Of a stretch of 37,240 nt of DNA, positions 29,334-37,240 are shown one piece after another. Positions within the stretch are counted from its first letter, which is position 1, and each line of letters opens with the position of its first letter. The stretch is taken from the IMG/VR virus record IMGVR_UViG_3300049629_000421, positions 1 to 37,240 of that record. One strand, written 5' to 3'. Source of the stretch: a virus. The notes beneath the pieces were generated by a model. The model was given only the letters and a program-made list of their open reading frames with translations. It ran no database searches and was not told the DNA's origin. The position numbers and the translations under genes were made by a program.

Positions 29334-29341
29334 TATCTTTG
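29334..29341 (+). promoter_or_regulatory. -7-like box before the inverted gene pair
   Basis: TATCTTTG lies 4 nt before the ATG at 29346, which would give a leaderless mRNA. No TTTG 18-20 nt upstream in this very AT-rich stretch. Confidence 0.35.
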
Positions 29342-29345
29342 TAAC

Positions 29346-29513
29346 ATGGCAAAAAATATCTTAATTCAAAACATGGATAGTATGGCTAATGAAGCTATAA
29401 ATTTGAAACGTGCTGAACTATTGCAACAAGGTAAAGACTTGAAAAAAAGTCAAGTAGTAGTTGAAATATTACACGATTGGGTAATCAATAAACGAAAGGT
29501 AAAAACTAACTAA
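29346..29513 (+). CDS. 55-aa small protein on the opposite strand to the head genes
   Basis: ATG 29346, TAA 29511-29513. Starts MAKNILIQNM with a short strand, then helices with NLKRAELLQQGKDLKKSQVV, which recalls a ribbon-helix-helix DNA-binding fold, though not proven. Codons are ordinary for this phage. Together with the next gene it is the only plus-strand unit within the 20985-37240 block. Confidence 0.6.
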   Translation: MAKNILIQNMDSMANEAINLKRAELLQQGKDLKKSQVVVEILHDWVINKRKVKTN

Positions 29514-29599
29514 TGGATAAACTCAACATAATACCACTCGTAATGATAACTCTCGCATTAATTGCGTTGTATTTTGTAAATAAAATAAATGATGAATAA
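29513..29599 (+). CDS. 28-aa hydrophobic membrane peptide
   Basis: ATG 29513 overlaps the previous stop by one base; TAA 29597-29599, immediately next to the convergent stop of the MuF-like gene (29600). Residues ~5-23 (NIIPLVMITLALIALYFVN) form a single membrane span between charged ends. Size resembles small toxin or holin-like peptides; function unknown. Confidence 0.5.
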   Translation: MDKLNIIPLVMITLALIALYFVNKINDE

Positions 29600-30472
29600 C
29601 TATGGCTTCTTTCTAACTGGAATAGCAGTATGGGTGCAATTCCATCCTCCCCTACGTACAACAAAGTTTTCCTTAGTAGTACCTTTTATCATACCGCCCC
29701 ATCTATGTATCCCATCATCAACCTTCTTTAACTTCTCATTCTTATAAGCTAGTCTAATTTCTTCATCTAACTTATCCCACGCTATGAATCCTTTTAAGTC
29801 GCGTACCCAATGCGTACATTGACCTCTTGAATCTTTTAATAACCCACCTACATATCGCACTCCAGCGGTTTCAATGTTAGCTGATATACTTTGGAATTGC
29901 TGACCTTGTAATTGACCAACTGAATCTCTAGCTGTTTGAGTTAAGTATGAATGTAGTTTGCCCGATTTATCCTTACCACCTACTACAAATTCTGTTAAAC
30001 TTTTTTTAGCTGATTCAATAGAACCCCCATAGCTAATAGTTTCATCAAGTATTTTTAGTATAGGTCGTTTAAAGTTTTCGTTGATGCCCGAATTTAATAA
30101 ACTTTCGGCGGTTGCATTTTGCCATTTTTTCTCAATGCTCGATAGTGGTAATTTATTGAACGAATAACCGCCTACGTTATCAAGTATTTGAGCGGTATTG
30201 AGTGTTACCTTACCAAAATCACTTATGAACGTTCTAACGTCTGTTACATATCCATTCCTTACCAATGACTGCTCAATAACGTTTGAGAGTTCTATTAATT
30301 GTTCCGCATTTAGTACACCACCTGTGAATAAACCACCTGCCGAATTATAAGTATCAATGATCTTAAATATATCATCTAGGACACGTTGTTCGATTAAAGG
30401 CATTTTATCCCTCAAACGATTAACTATATCTTCTTTGAATAAGTCATTTTGTGTTATGATACTTTTAGCCAT
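29600..30472 (-). CDS. Minor head protein, SPP1 gp7/Mu gpF-like
   Basis: 290 aa. The C-terminal third has the family's features: RYVGGLLKDSRGQCTHWVRD, a following Gly-containing turn, then GWNCTHTAIPV near the end (compare the D-R-x-C and HPxCRC blocks of gpF-like proteins). The N-terminal two thirds are helical. It overlaps the portal gene by 8 nt, the usual partner. MuF-type proteins act in head assembly and may be ejected with DNA. No toxin domain is appended. Confidence 0.82.
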   Translation of the reverse strand: MAKSIITQNDLFKEDIVNRLRDKMPLIEQRVLDDIFKIIDTYNSAGGLFTGGVLNAEQLIELSNVIEQSLVRNGYVTDVRTFISDFGKVTLNTAQILDNVGGYSFNKLPLSSIEKKWQNATAESLLNSGINENFKRPILKILDETISYGGSIESAKKSLTEFVVGGKDKSGKLHSYLTQTARDSVGQLQGQQFQSISANIETAGVRYVGGLLKDSRGQCTHWVRDLKGFIAWDKLDEEIRLAYKNEKLKKVDDGIHRWGGMIKGTTKENFVVRRGGWNCTHTAIPVRKKP

Positions 30473-32096
30473 AAACTCCTTGCGGTGTTATTTCGTCAAT
30501 TCTAGCCAATAATTGCGCTTTTAATACATTCGTATCTGATTCAATAAAAACATCCTCTGTGAGTTCCCTGGATATGTTTAATAGGATTTTATACCCTTTT
30601 TCATGTATTGTTAAGTCTTGAGTTGAATAGATACCGCTTAATACTTTCGATTTCAAAGCCATACCACTTACTCCAAACAACGGATCGGTATAATACATCA
30701 CCTCATTAATCTTTAATTGCACCGAATCATCCCGAAAGATTTTATTATTAACTACAAAATTCAACTCTCCTAATGTTTGACTATCATCTGTTTTAGTTTG
30801 TAATAACGCAAACTCATTTACCAAATCAGTATCACTCATTAAATCGAATTGCTTAGGCTGTACGATATAAATAGGATAATCTTCATTCGTAACATTAATA
30901 TACTTTGAAATGAATCTTACTGACTTTCTTACTTGCTCGAATAGAAAGTTAGATACTGTTTGTAGGAATATGTATTGGTCTTTTCTATCTTCTTTTTTAG
31001 CATCACCACTTTGAACACCTATATTAGTCGGTGAAATGAATAAGCTATTTTCAACTCTTTCATAGAATGTTTGCCATCGTTTCAAATGATATTCTGGAAT
31101 ACCTACGTCGGGTGTTATGAACTTCGCTAAGTCATACATATTACCACCATTTTTCATAATGGTTTCTTCGCTAATCGTTAGGAAATCTCCAGGATTCCAA
31201 CTAATAGTTCCACGCCCATGACAAGTATTGCATTCGGTTGTGCATGGATTATTTGCGTCGTATGGTTGTGATAAGTCTGGTACTACCTTTTGTCCCATAC
31301 ACGTCGAACATTCCTGCTCAACTATTTGCAATTTAGGATATGAATAATGTTTAACCATTGCTTCATCGTCGTTCATATTACGGACCAACAAATCACTCCA
31401 AAATTGATAAGGTTGTAAAAAGCTATTTGAATAACGCCATATCGGTAACTCGCCAAAATTGTGTGTATATTCTACATATACGCCTGTTTTGATATTAACC
31501 TCCGCTTGTATTTCATTATTGACAAACCAATACTTACCATCATGCATAAACGCCATTGATTCGCCATCGTTCATTATCATGTTTTCGGGCGAAATCATAA
31601 TGATAGTCGGTCGTGTTGGTTCGTTTGGTGTAATCTCACCTTTAGATATAACACCAATATAGCCTATTGGATTAACGCTAATAAACTCTATCATGTCACT
31701 AATGACTGAATCAAGTTTGTAGCTTGTTAGATACTCATTCGTTCTATCATCAGCGCTTATTGAGTAGTTGTTAGGCTGTAAAATTGAACCTTTACAAAGG
31801 CTCATAAATTTATCAAATATTTCTTTTGCAACTGGAGAATAAACGCTTAAACGCCAGTTGTAATGACTTGGATTCTCATTTGGGTGTCGATTCAACAACC
31901 TTGTTTGAAACAATGTATCGAATTTCTTTTGATACGTTTCAGGCGTTATAAATCCACGTTTCGATTCATAAGCAGGTCGAGCGCCTGTTGTATGTATCTG
32001 AATAGCATTACACGCCTCAACATCCTGACTGTGGGTCGGATATTGAGGCATTGTGTTTTGCTTTTGTCTTTTGGCTATAAATTGATTTATATCCAT
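30465..32096 (-). CDS. Portal protein with DnaJ-like zinc-finger insertion
   Basis: 543 aa. Length, position before the MuF-like gene and the overall pattern (long helices, RHPNENPSHYNWRLSVY near the start, central DVGIPEYHLKRWQTFYERVE) fit portals. Around residues 260-300 there are four Cys pairs, including CSTCMG and CNTCHGRG, like the CxxCxG repeats of DnaJ-type zinc fingers. The portal forms the DNA gate and docks the terminase. In this genome it follows tail genes rather than the terminase. Confidence 0.8.
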   Translation of the reverse strand: MDINQFIAKRQKQNTMPQYPTHSQDVEACNAIQIHTTGARPAYESKRGFITPETYQKKFDTLFQTRLLNRHPNENPSHYNWRLSVYSPVAKEIFDKFMSLCKGSILQPNNYSISADDRTNEYLTSYKLDSVISDMIEFISVNPIGYIGVISKGEITPNEPTRPTIIMISPENMIMNDGESMAFMHDGKYWFVNNEIQAEVNIKTGVYVEYTHNFGELPIWRYSNSFLQPYQFWSDLLVRNMNDDEAMVKHYSYPKLQIVEQECSTCMGQKVVPDLSQPYDANNPCTTECNTCHGRGTISWNPGDFLTISEETIMKNGGNMYDLAKFITPDVGIPEYHLKRWQTFYERVENSLFISPTNIGVQSGDAKKEDRKDQYIFLQTVSNFLFEQVRKSVRFISKYINVTNEDYPIYIVQPKQFDLMSDTDLVNEFALLQTKTDDSQTLGELNFVVNNKIFRDDSVQLKINEVMYYTDPLFGVSGMALKSKVLSGIYSTQDLTIHEKGYKILLNISRELTEDVFIESDTNVLKAQLLARIDEITPQGVYG

Positions 32097-32117
32097 TTTA
32101 GATTTTTAGTAATTAAA

Positions 32118-32588
32118 TTAATCTTCAACTGCATAGGCTTGTACGCCACTAATGTAAGTCTTTTGCGTTCCTGTACCTACAAACTTAATTCTGATTCTCT
32201 TAGCTTTACCAGCGTTAGTAGTGGTTGAAGGCATAGAAGCAAAGATAAACGATGCAGGTGAACCCGATGTTACTTGTAAAGTATCACACGCAATTCCATT
32301 AGTACCTGCAACTTGATGCATATTAGTCCAATTAGTACCATCAATAGTACTTTGGTAAATAGCTTTAAAAGTTGAAGTTCCCGAAATGTTAGCATTAGAA
32401 AATTGAATACGATAAATATTCGATTGACTATTCGCTAACGCATTGATAGGCGTTGTAAAGTACATAGTACTAGCATCGCTTAGTGTGTCTGTTACCGTTC
32501 CATCTACGGAACTGATTAACGTAATTTGAGCCTGTGAGGCTATTGCTGTTGATAATGTCAGCATCATTAATAAAAGGATTTTTTTCAT
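32118..32588 (-). CDS. Secreted protein with signal peptide (156 aa)
   Basis: MKKILLLMMLTLSTAIASQA followed by QITL is a clear Sec signal peptide, with cleavage expected after A-Q-A or S-Q-A around residue 20-21. The mature part is beta-rich (Thr/Ser/Ile) and resembles jelly-roll or carbohydrate-binding-like folds; no catalytic motif is evident. An exported protein encoded inside the structural block is odd: it may modify the host surface, block other phages, or join virions in the periplasm. Family not recognised. Confidence 0.7.
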   Translation of the reverse strand: MKKILLLMMLTLSTAIASQAQITLISSVDGTVTDTLSDASTMYFTTPINALANSQSNIYRIQFSNANISGTSTFKAIYQSTIDGTNWTNMHQVAGTNGIACDTLQVTSGSPASFIFASMPSTTTNAGKAKRIRIKFVGTGTQKTYISGVQAYAVED

Positions 32589-32607
32589 TTTTTATGAATT
32601 TTTAAAT

Positions 32608-33255
32608 TTAAGAAAATAACCAACCTAATTGACTTTCGGCACTTGCTTCAATAATGTCAAGATATGGAGTAGTCCAATTAACAGGATCACCATTGAAGGT
32701 AAGCACATAGTTTTTGAACTCTACATTTTGACCATCTATTTCAGTATCGAAACCAGTAAAGAAATGAGCGGTATAAGACGCAAACGTTCCGTTTGGATTC
32801 AAGAATAGATATATCTTACCATCGCACGTTACATATCCTCGTATTGCTACTGCAGGATTCTTAACTAAGTTTTGGAAGAATAATCTGTCTTGATAAGGTG
32901 AGGCTGTACCGGCTGAAACTTTGTCTGTTGCGTTGAAGTCCTTACCTGTTAATTGTCTTGATACATTAATCGTTGACGATGGTCGGCATCTTGCACGATA
33001 ATTTTTTTGAGCTGTTGTTGGGTCTGCCCATGCGACCTCCGAAAGTTCGGGTGTTACTGAAATCTCACCTGCGGTTATCGCACCCTCAATAGCGGTTGCT
33101 AGAACGTTATCGTCATAGTCACCTGTTGGGAAATCGAAATCACAAAGAGATAAAAGTAATCTTACGGGAACTTCGGAACGTTGATAAACGTCGCATTGGT
33201 CGGTCTTAGTTAATAAAACTGAGCCAACACACGCTGAATTACACGTTGAAAACAT
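32608..33255 (-). CDS. Probable tail protein (215 aa)
   Basis: Cys-rich start (MFSTCNSACVGSV), then beta-rich with FNPNG-like turns (LFLNPNGTFASYTAHFF). By size and abundance-type composition it could be the major tail tube protein or another tail subunit, but the order here (after baseplate-type genes) is unusual. Follows a 49-bp gap from the upstream gene. Assignment tentative. Confidence 0.5.
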   Translation of the reverse strand: MFSTCNSACVGSVLLTKTDQCDVYQRSEVPVRLLLSLCDFDFPTGDYDDNVLATAIEGAITAGEISVTPELSEVAWADPTTAQKNYRARCRPSSTINVSRQLTGKDFNATDKVSAGTASPYQDRLFFQNLVKNPAVAIRGYVTCDGKIYLFLNPNGTFASYTAHFFTGFDTEIDGQNVEFKNYVLTFNGDPVNWTTPYLDIIEASAESQLGWLFS

Positions 33256-33304
33256 AATTTTTATTTTTAATTGTTATAAAATTTGGACTTGCAACCCTTA
33301 TTTT

Positions 33305-34387
33305 TTAACAAACAAAAACATTCTCACACTTGCATTGCGACAAAGGTAAATCAATATTTTGATAATTTTGCCCATTAATGTCAGAATTTTGAAAAATATT
33401 ATTTGCATCCTCTATAAGTACAGGCAAATTATCAACGCTTATAGTTTGAGCCATTAAAATATTCTCGACTTCATCTACCATCCATTCGGGCATCGGGTCA
33501 GATTTCATTCTATGACGTTTGATTTTTTCGGCTTTAAAATTATAACACTTTGAATTATACGACTTCTTAATTTCATTCGGTTCGCGTTCCATGTCGGCTG
33601 GTATTCGAATAAATAGTCTGTTTTCTGCTACAATGTTTGCAATATTAAAGCTACTTGTATGCTTATACCCATTGCAGTCTATTGTGTCCGTTGGGTATTG
33701 TGCTTCGATATGTATTGATTCTGTGCAACGTTCTATTCTAAATGGTTTGGTATAGTATATCTCAGCACTACCCAATGTTGTGAAACTAACCCTTAATCGA
33801 TACCTAAAGCAGTCAAAGTTTTCGAAATCGCAATTAGTTGTACTTGAGTATAATAAAACTTGAGTTGCAGGTGTTCCGTTAATTGTGGCATTGTCTGTAA
33901 CGTTGATAGTCGATGGATCACCTGCACGAACTATTCTACCTGCCTTTACTTCGATTAACGACGATGGTAATTGGTCAACTCCATAAATGAAGTTTACATC
34001 TAGTGAGGGTATGAACACAATATCACCTTTAGTAACATCTAAGTAGTAGTGTGAATAATACACGCCTATTTCGTCTTTAAATGGAACAGGCGCATAGATT
34101 TGGTATTCAGCAATATAGTTAGTTGCATCGTTAGTTACACCTAGAATGAACTTACCCGAATTGGCTGCACCAAGTGTACACAGATTATTTCCAATTTCGT
34201 CTGTAAGTGATAGACTTACATTTGCGCCAATAGGAACGCCACCGCCATTATTGATTACGTTTTGGTATGGTATTTGAAACCTTAACGCAACTAAGTCGGT
34301 ACGTTTCAAAGGCATGATGAAAGGTGCGTCATTATTGCATATTAAGCAATTAGCTTGAATGTTGCTATTTTCCCAAAGATTATTCAT
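33305..34387 (-). CDS. Tail/baseplate-associated protein (360 aa)
   Basis: Shares one base with the upstream stop. Beta-rich, with several Cys near both ends (CLICNND early; QCKCENVFVC at the end). RIERCTESIHIEAQYP and a basic KAEKIKRHRMKSDPMPEW segment lie in the middle and late parts. Lies third after tape measure, the usual place of tail-tip proteins. Not recognised by family. Confidence 0.55.
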   Translation of the reverse strand: MNNLWENSNIQANCLICNNDAPFIMPLKRTDLVALRFQIPYQNVINNGGGVPIGANVSLSLTDEIGNNLCTLGAANSGKFILGVTNDATNYIAEYQIYAPVPFKDEIGVYYSHYYLDVTKGDIVFIPSLDVNFIYGVDQLPSSLIEVKAGRIVRAGDPSTINVTDNATINGTPATQVLLYSSTTNCDFENFDCFRYRLRVSFTTLGSAEIYYTKPFRIERCTESIHIEAQYPTDTIDCNGYKHTSSFNIANIVAENRLFIRIPADMEREPNEIKKSYNSKCYNFKAEKIKRHRMKSDPMPEWMVDEVENILMAQTISVDNLPVLIEDANNIFQNSDINGQNYQNIDLPLSQCKCENVFVC

Positions 34388-36099
34388 TATATTAGATTTC
34401 CTTTTACTGTTATTTCTCGATTCGCAAAATTAAACTCAATATTGTTAATTTCACCACTATCCCCATTTTCAAACAATACCGACTGATATAATTCTAATGA
34501 GTTATATCTACAACAATAGTTTAGTTTAAAATTAAAAGATATGTTTGTTTTCTTTGAATTACTAGGGACTTCGATTTGCCAATACTCCCAAAGGTTTTGT
34601 TGAACTGCGTCGGCATCTGGACTAAACGACATTTGAGGGTTATAGTTCTTTAAATCACCCAATAAAATAGGAAAGAACGGACCGCTATCATCAGCAAACT
34701 CAGGTAGTGAATCATAGTCTGAATATGTTGCACCTATTGTCCTTGCATCCTCAATGTCTGTGGATTCATCATATATTAATATCTTAGCAATTCCTATTGT
34801 ATCTGTGGTCGTTTTTAAACATCCAGCTAAATCTATTTGACTGAATATAACCCCTAAACTATTGACTAAATTTGCATCGTATAACGAATCTTGACCATCT
34901 AATACAAAAGCAGGTGCGCCAAACTCTAACGCTGTAACTTCTCTGCTTTCTTTAAAGTTTAAATTCGGTGAGGCTTCTAAGTATTCCCCATTGAAACGTT
35001 TAAGCATCTCATTTCCTATTGCATCCGTTGGATCGGTTGCGTAGTTCATGTTTAAACGCCTTAACTTTCCTTCACCATTCCATTCAAAACATACATTTCC
35101 GATTAGTTGGTCCTTATCCAACGACGCTGTAAAATCTATTGCAGGTGTTGAACCCCATAGTAATTGACCTATCAAGTCTTTGCGTTCAAAATAAACATCA
35201 GTACCTTTCACAAACCATCTAGCATTCCAAAAGGTTTTTATCTTAGATAATAATGCATCTAATGTCCATGATGGTCTATTGCCTACAATGTAGTCTTGTC
35301 CGCTTGTATCTTTCACACCTTGATTTGTATAGGCTGTCAATAAACACGCTTGATAATATGCACTATCTTCATCGTATAAAATAGGGTTTGTAGTATCATC
35401 CATTGTCATACCACATATATCACATACATTGTCTATATAAGTCCTTATAAATGGTGCAGGGTGCAACCTTCCACAACCTGCCCAATTAACTCCTGCCCAT
35501 GGAATTAAAGCTAGTTGAAAGCTAGTTCCTAGTATTACATTTATTGCATCTAAAATAAGATTCATGGATATAATACTACCATTTATGGCAAATAAAAATC
35601 CATCTATCAAATTGAAAAAGGTTATAAACATTCCGAAAACTAACGTCGGTTTAAATACATCGCAATATCTAAAACGTGGGTGTATAGTACCACCAATAGG
35701 GTTATCTTGAAATAATCCGTTAGCGTTATCGCTTATGACTGTTTGTTTAATGCAGTCCAATAATGGATTATACTCCTCCATACTAAACGACATACGACAT
35801 TCACCATTATCACACCATTTCAACGAATCCGTTTCAAGTTTAAAATTATATTCATCATTTGAACATAAATTGTCTACTATCTTAACACATATTGAATTGG
35901 AATATAAGTTAACGCTATCAATTAAATTAGTTCGTATGAAATTGTAAGCACTTGCATATACTTCGATTTCGGCTACTTGATTTTTTTGCGGGTCGTTTTC
36001 ACCATTCAATGACTTGTTTAGTTTCATTGCTGTAACATCGACTGAATCTGAATAATCAGTCCAAGCACCTGTACAATTTAAACGCATTGATACTACCAT
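34387..36099 (-). CDS. Large tail/baseplate protein downstream of tape measure (570 aa)
   Basis: First gene after tape measure, overlapping it by 7 nt, the position of distal tail (Dit) or tail-associated proteins. Beta-rich N-terminus, two paired Cys segments (CDICGMTM, near residue 225; CCRYNS near 530) and GWVNW-like aromatic motifs (WAGVNWAGCGRLHPAP). Long hydrophobic stretch near 155-195 (FGMFITFFNLIDGFLFAING). Likely part of the tail tip; exact family not recognised. Confidence 0.6.
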   Translation of the reverse strand: MVVSMRLNCTGAWTDYSDSVDVTAMKLNKSLNGENDPQKNQVAEIEVYASAYNFIRTNLIDSVNLYSNSICVKIVDNLCSNDEYNFKLETDSLKWCDNGECRMSFSMEEYNPLLDCIKQTVISDNANGLFQDNPIGGTIHPRFRYCDVFKPTLVFGMFITFFNLIDGFLFAINGSIISMNLILDAINVILGTSFQLALIPWAGVNWAGCGRLHPAPFIRTYIDNVCDICGMTMDDTTNPILYDEDSAYYQACLLTAYTNQGVKDTSGQDYIVGNRPSWTLDALLSKIKTFWNARWFVKGTDVYFERKDLIGQLLWGSTPAIDFTASLDKDQLIGNVCFEWNGEGKLRRLNMNYATDPTDAIGNEMLKRFNGEYLEASPNLNFKESREVTALEFGAPAFVLDGQDSLYDANLVNSLGVIFSQIDLAGCLKTTTDTIGIAKILIYDESTDIEDARTIGATYSDYDSLPEFADDSGPFFPILLGDLKNYNPQMSFSPDADAVQQNLWEYWQIEVPSNSKKTNISFNFKLNYCCRYNSLELYQSVLFENGDSGEINNIEFNFANREITVKGNLI

Positions 36100-37240
36100 T
36101 GTCTACGCTTATTTTTTAAAGTGATACCGCCCATTTGTGTTGCAACTGCCATGCCAAAACCATCGGCATCGAAGTTGTTTTCTACTTTGATTTCACGTTG
36201 TTTTAATAGGCTTCTAATGCCTTGCATTTCCATTAATAAAGGCATCATTGACATATCATTTTTAACCGAATAGTGGTCGTTCACCATTGCGTTATTATCT
36301 AATCCATTTTGTGTGATATACCACTTGCCATCGTCTAGTTTATTTACAACTAAATCTTTATTATGAAGTCCATCGAATAAGTCACGATGTTTTCTAGTTA
36401 GTTCCTCATTCATCACAAACTCTTTCTTGTGATACTTGTAAGGTCGTTTACCTATTGCTGTTGATTCGCTACTAGGATCACCATCGCCAGTATAACCACC
36501 TTCTTTGAATCCAGGGTCGGTATTAATTGAACGTATCGAAGCTACAACTGCTCCGATACCTGCTAGTATAGATAGAACGTTTGCAGCTATTGTAATTGCA
36601 TTACCACCTTTGGCAATAGTAGCAATAGCACCACTAATAGCAACCGCTGTATTGGCGGTTATTACCGCTGCATCAATTACCCTTTGCGCACGTTCATATT
36701 GTTGTCTTTTTTTCAACAACTCATTTAATCTATCTTGTTCGATTTTTAATGAAGCACTACTTTGATTTCTAACTGATTCTACACGCTTTTCTTGCAAAGC
36801 TATTAAACGATTTGTTTTATCTTCTTCGATTCTAATTTGGTCTTGTGCTGCACGTGCTAAGTCTAGTGTATTATTATATAAATCTATTCTTTCTTGACGT
36901 GCCAATTCTTCATCATCCTTTATCTTTTGTTCATTTTTTTGTTGTCTTATTAAATCTCTTTCGCTTTCGGCATTTTGAAACTCTGGAGTATTTTCTATTT
37001 TAGTTACAGGTGCGACTTTGATAGCATCACTTTTAAGATTAGGAACTGTTGCATCACCATCTTTAAACAATACGTCAGCATCTTTTACGTCTATTTCTAT
37101 TTTAGTTGGTTTTACTACAATAGGTTTTATAACATTAATAGGCTTATCTATTTCATCTTGACCAGCATTTGGATTAATCGATTTGGTACTTGTAGATATA
37201 TTTGCATTGAATCTTTGAAGCGCTAATAATTTACCCTTAC
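36093..37240 (-). CDS. Tail tape measure protein, C-terminal part (continues at left end)
   Basis: Stop at 36093; the frame is open to the right end of the window and continues in frame at base 1641-1 through the overlap. The part contains coiled coil with many Arg/Glu/Gln, a long hydrophobic run (VITANTAVAISGAIATIAKG and following) suited to membrane insertion during ejection, and the tape measure C-terminal signature GGYTGDGDPSS...KKEFVMNEEL. The apparent ATG at 37070 is internal, not a start. Confidence 0.9.
   Translation of the reverse strand, partial: KGKLLALQRFNANISTSTKSINPNAGQDEIDKPINVIKPIVVKPTKIEIDVKDADVLFKDGDATVPNLKSDAIKVAPVTKIENTPEFQNAESERDLIRQQKNEQKIKDDEELARQERIDLYNNTLDLARAAQDQIRIEEDKTNRLIALQEKRVESVRNQSSASLKIEQDRLNELLKKRQQYERAQRVIDAAVITANTAVAISGAIATIAKGGNAITIAANVLSILAGIGAVVASIRSINTDPGFKEGGYTGDGDPSSESTAIGKRPYKYHKKEFVMNEELTRKHRDLFDGLHNKDLVVNKLDDGKWYITQNGLDNNAMVNDHYSVKNDMSMMPLLMEMQGIRSLLKQREIKVENNFDADGFGMAVATQMGGITLKNKRRQW
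36924..37240. repeat. Right copy of the contig-end overlap
   Basis: Matches 1-317 with three synonymous differences (37050, 37086, 37113). Because it begins and ends in the middle of a gene that is intact only if the ends are merged, it is not a gene-flanking duplication. Confidence 0.93.

Noticed and set aside
36924-37240. True direct terminal repeats of the virion DNA
   Set aside because: The repeat lies within one gene that is intact only after merging the ends, and the copies differ; assembly overlap explains it better.
1-37240. Prophage integrase, tRNA genes or CRISPR array
   Set aside because: No recombinase catalytic pattern, no cloverleaf-like sequence and no regularly spaced repeats other than the iterons and attC-like sites were seen.

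Overview
The window looks like one complete tailed-phage genome of about 36.9 kb (siphovirus-like: tape measure and tail assembly chaperone present, no tail sheath seen), opened inside the tape measure gene. The first 317 bases recur at the right end (36924-37240) with three differences, and the tape measure frame runs unbroken across the join, so the molecule is circular or circularly permuted with a unit length of 36,923 bp. The host is very probably a member of Bacteroidota: the DNA is AT-rich, leaders are A-rich without clear Shine-Dalgarno sites, several intergenic regions carry the Bacteroidota promoter pattern TTTG-N18/19-TAnnTTTG, and exported proteins have Bacteroidota-style signals.

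Layout. (1) Packaging and tail, minus strand: a small possible regulator (4814), terminase small and large subunits, a tail assembly chaperone pair with a textbook -1 frameshift signal, a lipoprotein, the tape measure protein across the join, two large tail/baseplate-type proteins, a probable tail protein and a secreted protein (down to 32118). (2) Head and remaining virion genes, minus strand, 32096-20985: portal, MuF-like minor head protein, two small proteins, scaffold, major capsid, connector or tail-completion proteins, an adhesin-like protein, a membrane-anchored PAS-domain protein and a holin-like protein. A tiny plus-strand gene pair (29346-29599) interrupts this block. (3) Replication, recombination and DNA modification, minus strand, 14303-4904: Rad52-type annealing protein with a PD-(D/E)XK exonuclease, HhH-like and DnaA domain IV-like small proteins, a TAGT-type DNA glycosyltransferase, an SSB-like protein ending DDQLPF, a CoiA-like nuclease, a primase-polymerase/helicase, an N6/N4 DNA methyltransferase and a VRR-NUC nuclease. 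A cluster of GTGTGACAT repeats around a T-rich tract at 6146-6395 is the best candidate replication origin. (4) Plus strand, 14384-20928: a strong promoter and small genes, then an array of gene cassettes, then small genes and a putative endolysin ending at a bidirectional terminator.

The most unusual region is 15100-19723. Its genes are separated by imperfect palindromes of 90-137 bp with the architecture of integron attC sites. For six consecutive cassettes the first 9-15 bases after each junction (GTT...) are the reverse complement of the sequence just after that same cassette's own gene(s) (...AAC), which is what excision as a circle and reinsertion requires. No integron integrase is in the window, so this resembles a CALIN (attC cluster without integrase) carried by a phage. 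The cassettes hold two DNA methyltransferases (one a paralogue of the core-genome enzyme) and several small unknown proteins. One methyltransferase frame starts inside the upstream cassette's attC.

No tRNA, rRNA, CRISPR array, transposase, tyrosine recombinase or serine recombinase was recognised. All functional names rest on motifs and gene order read by eye; no database search was possible.
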